Shown here piece after piece: positions 1-8,600 of a stretch of 64,000 nt of DNA. Made by a program: the position numbers and the translations under genes. Position 1 is the first letter of the stretch. Every line of letters starts with the position of its first letter. This DNA comes from SHZL01 sp963708905 (lineage in GTDB: Bacteria; Pseudomonadota; Gammaproteobacteria; Xanthomonadales; SZUA-36): contig CAVPUV010000027.1 in assembly GCA_963708905.1 (NCBI GenBank), positions 86,630 to 150,629 of the forward strand. The letters run 5' to 3'. Below the pieces are notes generated by a model, which had not been told where the DNA came from, did no database searches, and saw nothing but the letters and a program-made list of their open reading frames with translations.

Positions 1-981
1 GGCGCCGACGGAAAGCGCCTTGAGCACGTGCGTGCCACGGCGGATGCCGCCGTCGCAGATGACATCGGTTGTGCCGCCCACCGCATCGACGATTTCAGAC
101 AGCTGATCGAAGGGTGAGCGGGAGCCGTCGAGCTGGCGGCCGCCATGGTTGGACACCATGATCGCGCTGGCGCCGATAGCCACCGCGTGCCGCGCGTCGG
201 CAACGGACATCACGCCCTTGAGGGCAAATGGCCCGCCCCAGTATTGCGCGATCTCCGCGGCCGTTGTCCAGTCCATGGACTGGTCCAGCATGGCGCCAAA
301 ATATTCGGAAACGGAAACCGCGACCTTGGTGCCTTCCCGCACATGGTCCTTGAGTTGCGACAGCTCGAAGCGTTCATGGGTGAAGTAATTGAAGGCCCAG
401 CGCGGGTGGGTGACAAAACTGAGCAGGCTGCGCCCATTCAGGCGCATGGGCGAGGTAAAGCCGGTGCGAAGATCGCGTTCGCGGTTACCGCCGACGATGG
501 TATCGACGGTCAGGGCCAAAGCCTCGAAGCCGGCCTCCTTGCAGCGATCGATCATGCTTCGCGTCAAGCCCTTGTCCTTGTGGACATAGAGCTGAAAGAG
601 CTTCGGCGTGCTGATGGCGGCACTGATTTCCTCAATGCTGACCGTGCCCAGGGAAGAAATGCCAAACAGAGTGCCGAACTTCTGCGCTGCCGCTGCGACC
701 GCGCGCTCGCCGTCGTGATGAAACAGGCGCTGCAGCGCCGTCGGCGCCAGGAAAAAGGGCATTGCCAGTTTTTGGCCCATGACGGTAACACTCATATCGA
801 TGTGTTCGACGCCGCTCAGCACATTGGGCACCAGATCGCAGCGCTCGAAAGACTCGGTATTGCGCCGATAGGTCACTTCGTCGTCCGCCGCGCCGTCGAT
901 GTAATCGAAGATGGGCCGCGGCAGCCTGCGCCGCGCCAGTTCGCGGAAATCTGCGGTGTTGTGGCAGTCTTGCAATCTCAT
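1..981 (-). CDS. FMN-dependent alpha-hydroxy-acid oxidase/dehydrogenase (3' end outside window)
   Basis: The minus-strand frame opens with ATG at 981 (MRLQDCHNTADFRELARRRL) and is still open at base 1, giving 327 residues of a family usually about 350-390 long. It shows the family signatures: PRPIFDYIDGAADDE near the N-terminus, FFLAPTALQRLFHHDGE, the flavin-site stretch ALKGVMSVADA, the active-site motif SNHGGRQLDGSRSPFDQL, and DGGIRRGTHVLKAL at the cut end. The family (lactate, glycolate and mandelate dehydrogenases or oxidases) oxidises L-2-hydroxyacids to 2-oxoacids using FMN; the substrate cannot be read here. It starts 22 bp after the ferrochelatase stop on the same strand, so the two are probably cotranscribed. 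Confidence 0.9.
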   Translation of the reverse strand, partial: MRLQDCHNTADFRELARRRLPRPIFDYIDGAADDEVTYRRNTESFERCDLVPNVLSGVEHIDMSVTVMGQKLAMPFFLAPTALQRLFHHDGERAVAAAAQKFGTLFGISSLGTVSIEEISAAISTPKLFQLYVHKDKGLTRSMIDRCKEAGFEALALTVDTIVGGNRERDLRTGFTSPMRLNGRSLLSFVTHPRWAFNYFTHERFELSQLKDHVREGTKVAVSVSEYFGAMLDQSMDWTTAAEIAQYWGGPFALKGVMSVADARHAVAIGASAIMVSNHGGRQLDGSRSPFDQLSEIVDAVGGTTDVICDGGIRRGTHVLKALSVGA

Positions 982-1003
982 GGTGTCTTTCCGGGTAAAT
1001 TTT

Positions 1004-2011
1004 TCACTGGTTTTTCACCAGGGCTTCCAGCGCCTCGATCCACGCTGGATGATCGTTGAGGCTTTCCACCAGCTGCACCACCTCACCGCCGTGTTTGACG
1101 AAAAGCTGTTGGTATTCAACACCGATTTCCACGGTGGTTTCCAGGCAGTCGGCGACAAAGGCCGGCGAGAATACCAGCAACTTTTTTGCTCCTTTGCCGG
1201 CTTGCTCCAGGATCACCTTGTCCGTGAAGGGTTCCAGCCAGTTCTTGTTCAGCCTGGATTGAAAACACACGGAGTAATTGTGCTCCGGAATGCCCAGGCC
1301 CTGCGCCAGCAGCCGCGTGGTTCCGTAGCACGCGGCTTTATAGCAGTACCTGTTTTCCGCCGTTATTTCATGTTCGCATTCCCGATCCTGGCACAGCCCG
1401 CTGTCATAAACCTTGTCGACCTGGCGCCGTGGCAGCCCGTGGTAGGAAAACAGCACATGATCGTACTGCCGCCAGTCATAGGTCTTGCCGCGCTCGACCA
1501 GCGCCTTGATGAAAGCCGGATGATCCCAGTACTGGCTGATAAACCTCAACTGCGGAATCACCCACCAGTGTCTCACCACGTCCATCACTTCCTGCAGTGC
1601 CGAGCCGGTGCTGGCCGAGGCGTATTGCGGAAACAGCGGCAGCGCGATGATGCACTCCGGGTTGGTTTTTCTGATCCGCTCCAGAACATCCGCAATGGGC
1701 GGGTTCTTGTAACGCATGGCCAGTTCCACGACATAATCGGGTCCCAGCCTGGCCTGCAACAGCGCTTGCACCTTTTCGCCGTGAAAAATGATCGGCGAGC
1801 CCCGGTTTGTCCATAGCTTTTGATAAATCCGCGCGCTCTTCGCAGCCCGGAAGGGAACGATGACCAGGTTGACCAGGATTTTCCGCAGCAGCCAGGGGAT
1901 ATCGATAACCCGGGGATCGTTGAGAAACTGGCTGAGATAGCTTCTCACATCGCTGACCGAGGGGCTGTCCGGCGTACCCAGATTGATCAGCACTACCGTG
2001 GCTTTTGGCAT
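1004..2011 (-). CDS. hemH: Ferrochelatase (protoporphyrin/coproporphyrin ferrochelatase)
   Basis: A 335-residue protein of normal family length that inserts Fe2+ into porphyrin as the last or near-last step of haem synthesis. The N-terminus VVLINLGTPDSP, the catalytic histidine in FSYHGLP (His191) and the conserved glutamate in VADCLETTVEIG (Glu291) are present. Cys207, Cys212, Cys223 and Cys228 cluster in the segment between about residues 205 and 230 (GLCQDRECEHE, RYCYKAACYG), an arrangement seen in a subset of bacterial ferrochelatases; whether they bind a metal or cluster is not shown. A purine-rich GAGAAG stretch lies about 10 bases upstream of the ATG. It is the first gene of a short minus-strand unit with the downstream hydroxyacid oxidase and diverges from the TMTC-like gene. 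Confidence 0.96.
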   Translation of the reverse strand: MPKATVVLINLGTPDSPSVSDVRSYLSQFLNDPRVIDIPWLLRKILVNLVIVPFRAAKSARIYQKLWTNRGSPIIFHGEKVQALLQARLGPDYVVELAMRYKNPPIADVLERIRKTNPECIIALPLFPQYASASTGSALQEVMDVVRHWWVIPQLRFISQYWDHPAFIKALVERGKTYDWRQYDHVLFSYHGLPRRQVDKVYDSGLCQDRECEHEITAENRYCYKAACYGTTRLLAQGLGIPEHNYSVCFQSRLNKNWLEPFTDKVILEQAGKGAKKLLVFSPAFVADCLETTVEIGVEYQQLFVKHGGEVVQLVESLNDHPAWIEALEALVKNQ

Positions 2012-2049
2012 GGGATCGTTTTCTTCTCACTCAGCAGGATGGAGCTCTG

Positions 2050-2057
2050 AGTATAAT
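2050..2057. promoter_or_regulatory. Overlapping divergent -10-like boxes between hemH and the TMTC-like gene
   Basis: The 51-bp gap between the two divergent starts contains TATAAT on the plus strand at 2052-2057, only five bases before the ATG at 2063. On the minus strand TATACT reads at 2055-2050. If the plus box is used, transcription would begin at or next to the ATG, giving a leaderless mRNA. No convincing -35 hexamer is seen on either side. Confidence 0.35.
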
Positions 2058-2062
2058 ACCCC

Positions 2063-3955
2063 ATGGGCCTGAAGAACGGACAAGCCTCAGGGAAAAGTGG
2101 ATTGCTGGCTGCAGCCACCCCGCTGGCCATGCTCACCTGCGTGACGATCTTGGCTTTTGCCAATGCCTGGCCGGACAACCTGGTGCTCGACGACAAAGCG
2201 TTCGCCGGGCCCGCACGCGTACCAGAACTCGATAGTTTGCATTACATCTTTACCCACGAAGTATGGGCCACGGTGGGTACTCAAAGCGGCCTCTACAGAC
2301 CGCTTTTGCTGCTACAGCTTTCCCTCGAAACCAGGGTAATCGGGGATTGGCTGGCAAGCTACCACCTGAGCAACATTTTTCAACATCTGCTGGTGACACT
2401 ACTGTTATACGGGTTTCTCCGTTTCCTGTTGCGCAGGACCGGCAACCCGCATTCTTCGTCAGACCTCTGTGCCTTGCTGGCCGCGTCGGTTTTCGCGGTG
2501 CATCCCATTCACACCGAGGTGGTCAATTCGGTGTTCAACCGATCTGACATGATGGTGGCCCTGTTTGGCCTGGGCGGATTGTGGTGGCTGCTCCATCACA
2601 TGGACAGGCACGCGGCTTGGGCCTGGTTTGGATTGGCCGTCACGTATTTCCTGGGCATGCTTTCGAAGGAAAGTGCCGTCGTGATTCCGGGTCTGGCTGT
2701 TGCCTTCATCCTGGTGCTTACGCCGGGTATATTGGTCAGCAGAATACGTAAATGCCTACCTGTGTTGTGGATGATTCTCCCGCTCGCGCTTTACCTGATC
2801 CTGCGAGCCAATGCACTGTTCCCGCCCGAGTTGGCAAACTCGACCCAAGTTATCGAGGGTGCAGAGTTACCTGCGATGCGCGACACAGTTGTGCGCGGTG
2901 ACGTGACCGCACCCACTGCCGAGAGTACAGAATTGCTGACAATGCTCGATAAAGTGAAGCTTCCGGGCGCCAAAACCGTTCTAAAGGTCTCAGGGGTTTT
3001 TGCAGAGGCGTTAAAAGTCACGGTCTGGCCCTACCCGCTCCATCTTAGCTATGCAACGCCTTCGATGCCCAAGTTGCTGGGCTATGGCGCGCTCAACCTC
3101 ATGTTGCTCATTGCCGTGTTCGTTCAATTCAGACGCAAGCGCTATGGCCTGGCTACCGGATTGGTTTTTTTCTACTTGGCCATGCTGCCGGCCAGCCGTA
3201 TCCTTGGCATGGGGGAGTCGGGGCCCCATTTCGCGGAACGTTATGCCTACTTCCCATCCATCGGACTGGCCATACTGTTGGCCTTCGCCCTCAGCACATT
3301 GGCGCAACGCTTCACACCGCGCATCCTGGCAAATGTTGCAGTGCCCATTGTGCTGGTATTGGCTGCACTGACCTTGGACAGGAATATGGACTGGCGGAGC
3401 GAAGTCTCCCTGTTCGAGACTGAATATCAGCACGGCAACCGCGGGAACGATACCCTACGGTGGGTTGCAGCGGCCTACCTCAACGCGCGGAATTTTGCGT
3501 GGGTTGTGCAGATGTGTGATGACAACCTGGACCAGCAGGAACAATACGGCGACTCCTCTTTTGTGCAGTCCTGCGCTACCGCGTATGAGCAACAGCACCG
3601 GTATGAAGAAGCGGAACGCGCCCATTTTTACGCCATCGCGCATGAAAAAACCCGTGCCGCTGCCAGCATGTCCCTCGCGCGCTTCTACGTCCGGCATGCG
3701 CGCCCGCAGGATGCGGAAAAACAGTTCATTGCGGCTATTGAGTGGTCCGATGACCCGGCGGACAAGGCGTTAAACACGGCGGAGATGATCATTGATCTCA
3801 ACCCCAACAGCCGTGAGCAAGGAATCCTCGCCAGGGGGTACATCGAAGAGGCGCTTCACCTTCGTCCCGGATGGGCCAAGGCGGAAATGATGCTGCAGGC
3901 AGTGGAGAAGGCACTGAACGCCTCCCGGGCACCTTTCCCGCCTGCCAAGGGGTAA
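2063..3955 (+). CDS. TMTC-like multi-pass membrane protein with C-terminal TPRs (putative GT-C glycosyltransferase)
   Basis: A 630-residue protein with about ten hydrophobic segments over residues 10-450 and a soluble alpha-helical, TPR-like tail (about 460-625). An acidic LVLDDKAF motif follows the first membrane segment and HPIHTEVVNSVFNRSDMMVALF follows about residue 145; both match the TMTC/GT-C style proteins whose first-loop DD residues are catalytic. SKESAVVIPG and the NMDWRSEVSLFETE start of the TPR tail also fit. By family analogy it would transfer a sugar from a lipid-linked donor on the periplasmic face; donor and acceptor are unknown. No Shine-Dalgarno is visible and TATAAT lies just upstream, so it may be leaderless. 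The DUF2130 gene starts five bases after its stop codon. Confidence 0.75.
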   Translation: MGLKNGQASGKSGLLAAATPLAMLTCVTILAFANAWPDNLVLDDKAFAGPARVPELDSLHYIFTHEVWATVGTQSGLYRPLLLLQLSLETRVIGDWLASYHLSNIFQHLLVTLLLYGFLRFLLRRTGNPHSSSDLCALLAASVFAVHPIHTEVVNSVFNRSDMMVALFGLGGLWWLLHHMDRHAAWAWFGLAVTYFLGMLSKESAVVIPGLAVAFILVLTPGILVSRIRKCLPVLWMILPLALYLILRANALFPPELANSTQVIEGAELPAMRDTVVRGDVTAPTAESTELLTMLDKVKLPGAKTVLKVSGVFAEALKVTVWPYPLHLSYATPSMPKLLGYGALNLMLLIAVFVQFRRKRYGLATGLVFFYLAMLPASRILGMGESGPHFAERYAYFPSIGLAILLAFALSTLAQRFTPRILANVAVPIVLVLAALTLDRNMDWRSEVSLFETEYQHGNRGNDTLRWVAAAYLNARNFAWVVQMCDDNLDQQEQYGDSSFVQSCATAYEQQHRYEEAERAHFYAIAHEKTRAAASMSLARFYVRHARPQDAEKQFIAAIEWSDDPADKALNTAEMIIDLNPNSREQGILARGYIEEALHLRPGWAKAEMMLQAVEKALNASRAPFPPAKG

Positions 3956-3959
3956 CACC

Positions 3960-5246
3960 ATGACCAGCTCCGAGATTACTATCAAGTGCCCCGAATGCGG
4001 CCACGAGTTCGATGTCAGCGACGTGCTCTACCACCAGGTCGAGCATGAACTGAAACTGGATTTCGAAGCGCGCCTGAAGGCAGAGCGCGACAAGTACCGC
4101 AGCCAGGCGGAAGCGCTCGAGCAGCAACGCGAGCAACTCGATAAAGCGCGCGCAGCGCAGGACGAGATCGTCAGCACAGCCATCCGGCAACAGCTGCAGC
4201 AGCAAACGCAAGCGCTGGAGAAAAAACTTTCCAGCGCCATCCGCGAGGAGCAATCCAGCCAGCTCCGAGCGCTGCAGGAAGAGCTCGCGCAAAAATCCGA
4301 ACAGGTCAAGGCCTTGCACAAGGCGGAAGCGGACATCGAGCGGCTGAAACGCGAAAAGGACGAGGTGCAGGGCAAGGCCGAAGCCGACATGGAGCGGCTG
4401 CTCAACCAGAAGCTCAACGAAGAGCGTCACCGGATCAAGGAAAGCGAAGAAGAGCGCTCAGCGAAAATGCTGGCCGAAAGGGACCACCTCATCCGCCAGA
4501 TGAAAGAACAGATGGACATCATGAAAAGGAAGGCCGAGCAGGGTTCCATGCAACTGCAGGGCGAAGTGCAGGAACTGATCATCGAGGACTGGTTGGAAGC
4601 GAACTACCCGCTCGACACCATCGAGGAAATCAGGAAAGGCGCGCGCGGCGGTGACTGCATCCAGACCATCAATACCCGCTCGTTCACCAACGCCGGCAGG
4701 ATCTACTACGAGAGCAAGCGCACCAAGGCCTTCCAGCCGGCGTGGATCGAGAAGTTCAAGATGGACATCCGCGACCGGGGCGCCGATATCGGTGTCTTGA
4801 TCACCGAGGCCATGCCGCAGGACATGGAGCGTATGGGCTACCGCGAAGGCATCTGGGTCTGCAGCTTCACCGAGTTCAAAGGCTTGTCCAACGTGCTGCG
4901 CGAATCCCTCATCAGCATGCACCGGCTGATCTCGCAACAGGAAAATCGCGGCGACAAGATGTCCCTGGTCTATGACTTTCTTACCAGCAATGAATTCCGC
5001 CTGCAGGTCGAGGCCATCGTCGAGGGTTTTACGCAGATGCAGACCGATCTCGAGGCCGAAAAGCGCGCCATGACCAGCATCTGGAAAAAACGCGAAAAGC
5101 AGATTCAGAAAGTGCTGCTCAACACCAGTGACATGTACAGCTCGATCAAGGGCATCGCCGGCAACGCGCTGCCAGTGGTGCGGCAGCTGGAGTTGCCGGG
5201 CGCGGCCATCGAAGACCCGATGGATGAATCAGCGATGGACGATTGA
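3960..5246 (+). CDS. DUF2130 family coiled-coil protein
   Basis: 428 residues. A zinc-ribbon-like start (IKCPECGHEFDVSDVL, residues 7-22, one visible CxxC pair) is followed by a long charged coiled coil (about 35-195) and the conserved DUF2130 core (about 200-325) with LIIEDWLEANYPLDTIEEI, RGGDCIQ, YYESKRTKAFQPAWIEKFK and GVLITEAMP. The GD...ESK layout resembles the PD-(D/E)xK nuclease metal site, so a nuclease-like fold is an inference; biochemical function is unknown. It starts five bases after the stop of the TPR membrane gene, suggesting cotranscription. Confidence 0.85.
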   Translation: MTSSEITIKCPECGHEFDVSDVLYHQVEHELKLDFEARLKAERDKYRSQAEALEQQREQLDKARAAQDEIVSTAIRQQLQQQTQALEKKLSSAIREEQSSQLRALQEELAQKSEQVKALHKAEADIERLKREKDEVQGKAEADMERLLNQKLNEERHRIKESEEERSAKMLAERDHLIRQMKEQMDIMKRKAEQGSMQLQGEVQELIIEDWLEANYPLDTIEEIRKGARGGDCIQTINTRSFTNAGRIYYESKRTKAFQPAWIEKFKMDIRDRGADIGVLITEAMPQDMERMGYREGIWVCSFTEFKGLSNVLRESLISMHRLISQQENRGDKMSLVYDFLTSNEFRLQVEAIVEGFTQMQTDLEAEKRAMTSIWKKREKQIQKVLLNTSDMYSSIKGIAGNALPVVRQLELPGAAIEDPMDESAMDD

Positions 5247-5261
5247 TGGGGCCCTGTTCGG

Positions 5262-5413
5262 CTAATTCTCTTTGCAGGTGCAGCCGTAGTCGTTGCACAG
5301 CCCACGGTGCCCTCTACGCACTTGCCATCGTTCGAGATCATCGTGACGCAGTCACTGGCCCCGGCACAGGCGCAGTTGCCACCATTACAGGTGTACCCCA
5401 GGCCGCAGCAGGG
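5262..5413 (-). pseudogene. Cysteine-rich frameshifted coding remnant
   Basis: Directly after the broken DUF3096 frame, the minus strand encodes CCGLGYTCNGGNCACAG and SDCVTMISNDGKCVEG in one frame, then CNDYGCTCKEN followed by TAG in a neighbouring frame. The dense, regularly spaced cysteines in two adjacent frames suggest a small cysteine-rich protein broken by an indel near 5290. No start codon is visible and the family is not recognised. Confidence 0.3.
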
Positions 5414-5563
5414 CTACCTCAGGTTTACATCGCCGAACAACCCCAGCAAGCCGAAGACGATCAATTAGGCCGCGACGATATAGTTCAGCAGCCGGGGCAC
5501 GATCAAAATCAGTACGCCTGCGATCAACGATATGAGGGGCCCCAGAGTCAAGTTGATATTCAT
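5414..5563 (-). pseudogene. DUF3096-like small membrane protein, interrupted by a TAA stop
   Basis: ATG at 5563 encodes a 32-residue hydrophobic peptide (MNINLTLGPLISLIAGVLIL, then IVPRLLNYIVAA) ending at TAA 5467-5465. In the same frame the sequence continues LIVFGLLGLFGDVNLR to TAG at 5414. Intact DUF3096 proteins are about 45-50 residues with a two-part hydrophobic core running NYIVA-x-Y-LI-x-x-G-LLGLF, so the TAA falls exactly where a tyrosine codon is expected. This looks like a single nonsense change; the truncated 32-mer could still be made. Confidence 0.6.
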
Positions 5564-5607
5564 GACATTCTCGTTTGTGTGCAGAAAGCGCTTTTGGCCT
5601 TATTGTA

Positions 5608-8600
5608 TCAAGCGAAGCGCCGGAACCCGACCAGTCCAACACTCAGCAGCAGCAGAGCCAGGATCGCGATGCCATGCTGCCCCAGCGTCGGAATGCCTTC
5701 GAAAAACACCGTATTGGTAATCAGGCAGCTGTCACCACCCTGAGCTGCGCTGATTACGAGGTCAGTGCAATCGTTGTCGACTTCCACTCCACTCGCAAAC
5801 ACCGTTTCAACGATCCAACAGTGCGTGCTCGGAAACTGCGGCGCCACCTGCACGGAAAACGTATCGGACCCCTCCCCCTCGAATACGTCGACCAGGCCGA
5901 TCGGCTCATCGCAGTTCAATCTCAGTGAGTAGCGTGTGTCGACTCCCTCACCACCCGTGCCATCGATCACCCAGAGTTTTTCGATCTCGATATCCACCAA
6001 ACCGGGTGTGTTGACGATGCTGCAGACGAACTGGCCGGAAGCGACGTCATCAAAGTGGCATCCTTCATTGTCATGCGAGACCAGTCCCTGGCCGGTGGCC
6101 GCAGACGCCGTGTAAGCCGGTGTATAACCTGGTACCAAGGTTTCGGTGACATCGCAATCCAGCTCACCCGCGTCGAAAGAGGTGACGACGAACTCGACGC
6201 CGCTGTTTTCGTTGATATCCTTGCTCTGCTCGATCGGCAAACCGGAGTTGCAACTGATCGTGACCTCGACATCCATCGGGTTGCCGTCAGTGAAGTCCTT
6301 GATCACGCGGAACGTTGCACGACCCGGCGGATTATCCTGGATATTGGTGATCTCGCAGCTGCTACCCAACGGCACATCCACGCAATCCGCCTGGTTGGCC
6401 GTGTAGCCGTCCGGCACCGTTTCCGTCGCCGTGCAGGTCACGTCCGGGTCCGCGCCGGTGACTGTGAACACCGCCGGCAGTGCCTCGGATGCGTCCAGCG
6501 GCGTGGTCGTCACCGTGCCTGAGGTACAGGTCAGGGCCACGGCCACGGTGTCAACGCTGTTCGGGCTGAAATCCTTGTTGACCACGATCGTGTCGCCATT
6601 GATCGTGTTGGTAATCTCGCAGCTGCCGCCCAGCGACACATTTACGCAATCCGTTTGGTTGGCCTCGTATCCGGCCGGTACCGTCTCCGTCGCCGTGCAG
6701 GTTGCCCCCGGGCTCGCGCCGGTGACCGTAAACACCACCGGTAGCGCCTCGGATGCGTTCAGCGGCGTGGACGTTACCGTGCCTGAAGTACAGGTCAGGG
6801 CCACCGGCACGGTCGCGACGCTGTTCGGACTGAAGTCCTTCTGAACCACAATCGTGTTGCTGTTGAGCGTGTTGGTGATCTCGCAGCTGCCGCCCAGTGC
6901 AACATCCACACAATCCAACTGGTTGCCCGTGTAGCCGGCCGGCACCGTTTCCGTTGCCGTACAGGTCGCCCCCGGGCTCGCGCCGGTCACCGTGAACACC
7001 GCCGGTGCTCCTTCCGCCGCGTTCAGCGGCGTGGTGGTCACCGTGCCTGAGGTGCAGGTCAGGGCCACCGGCACTGTCGCGACGCTGTTCGGACTGAAGT
7101 CCTTGTTGACCACGATCGTATTGTTGTTGAGCGTGTTGGTAATCGTGCAGGTGCCGCCCAGCGCGACATTCACGCAATTCGACTGGTTCGCCGTGTAACC
7201 GGCCGGCACTGTCTCGGTCGCCGTACAGGTCGCCCCCGGACTCGCGCCATTCACCGTGAACACCGCCGGGATCGCCTCGGACGCGTTCAGCGGCGTGGCG
7301 GTCACCGTACCGGAGGTACAGGTCAGGACCACTGGCACCGTTGTGATACTGTTCGGGGTGAAGTCCTTGTTGACCGTGATCGTGTTGCTGCTGAGCGTGT
7401 TGGTGATCGTGCAGCTGCCACCCAGCAGCACATTCACGCAATTCGACTGGTTCGCCGTGTAACCGCCCGACACCGTCTCGGTCGCCGTACAGGTCGCCCC
7501 CGGACTCGCGCCGGTCACTGTGAACACTGCTGGTATCGACTCGGAAGCGTTCAGCGGCGTGGTGGTCACCGTACCCGTGGTACAGGTCAGGGCCACCGGC
7601 ACGGTCGCGACACTGTTCGGGGTGAAGTCCTTGTTGACCACGATGGTGTTGCTGTTGATCGTGTTGGTGATCGTGCAACTGCCACCCAGCGCCACATTCA
7701 CGCAATTCGCCTGGTTTGCCGTATAGCCGGCCGGCACCGTCTCGGTCGCCGTACAGGTCGCCCCCGGACTCGCGCCGGTCACTGTGAACACTGCTGGTAT
7801 CGACTCGGAAGTGTTCAGCGGCGTGGTGGTCACCGTACCCGTGGTACAGGTCAGGGCCACCGGCACCGTCGCAATACTGTTCGGGCTGAAGTCCTTGTTG
7901 ACCACGATCGTATTGTTGTTGAGCGTGTTGGTAATCGTGCAGCTGCCACCCAGCGCCACACCCACGCAGTTCGTCTGGTTCGCCGTGTAACCGGCCGGCA
8001 CCGTCTCGGTCGCCGTACAGGTCGCCCCCGGGCTCGCGCCGGTCACCGTGAACACCGCCGGCGTCCCCTCGGCCGCGTTCAGCGGCGTGGTGGTCACCGT
8101 ACCCGTGGTACAGGTCAGGGAAACCGGCACCGTCGCGACACTGTTCGGGATGAAGTCCTTGCTGACCGCGATGGTGTTGCTGTTGAGGGTGTTGGTAATC
8201 GTGCAGGTGCCACCCAGCGCCACACCCACGCAATTCGCCTGGTTCGCCGTGTAACCGGCCGGCACCGTCTCCGTTGCCGTACAGGTCGCCCCCGGGCTCG
8301 CGCCGGTCACCGTGAACACCGCCGATAGTGCTTCTGATGCGTTCAGCGGCGTGGTCGTCACCGTGCCCGAAGTACAGCTCAGGGTCACCGGCACCGTTGC
8401 GGTACTGTTGGGAATGAAATCCTTGTTGACCACGATCGTCTCGCTGTTCAGCGTGTTGGTGATCGTGCAGCTGCCACCCAGCGCCACACCCACGCAATCC
8501 CCCTGGCTCGCCGTGTAGCCGGCCGGCACCGTCTCCGTTGCCGTACAGGTCGCCCCCGGGCTCGCGCCGGTCACCGTGAACACCGCCGGTAGTGCTTCTG

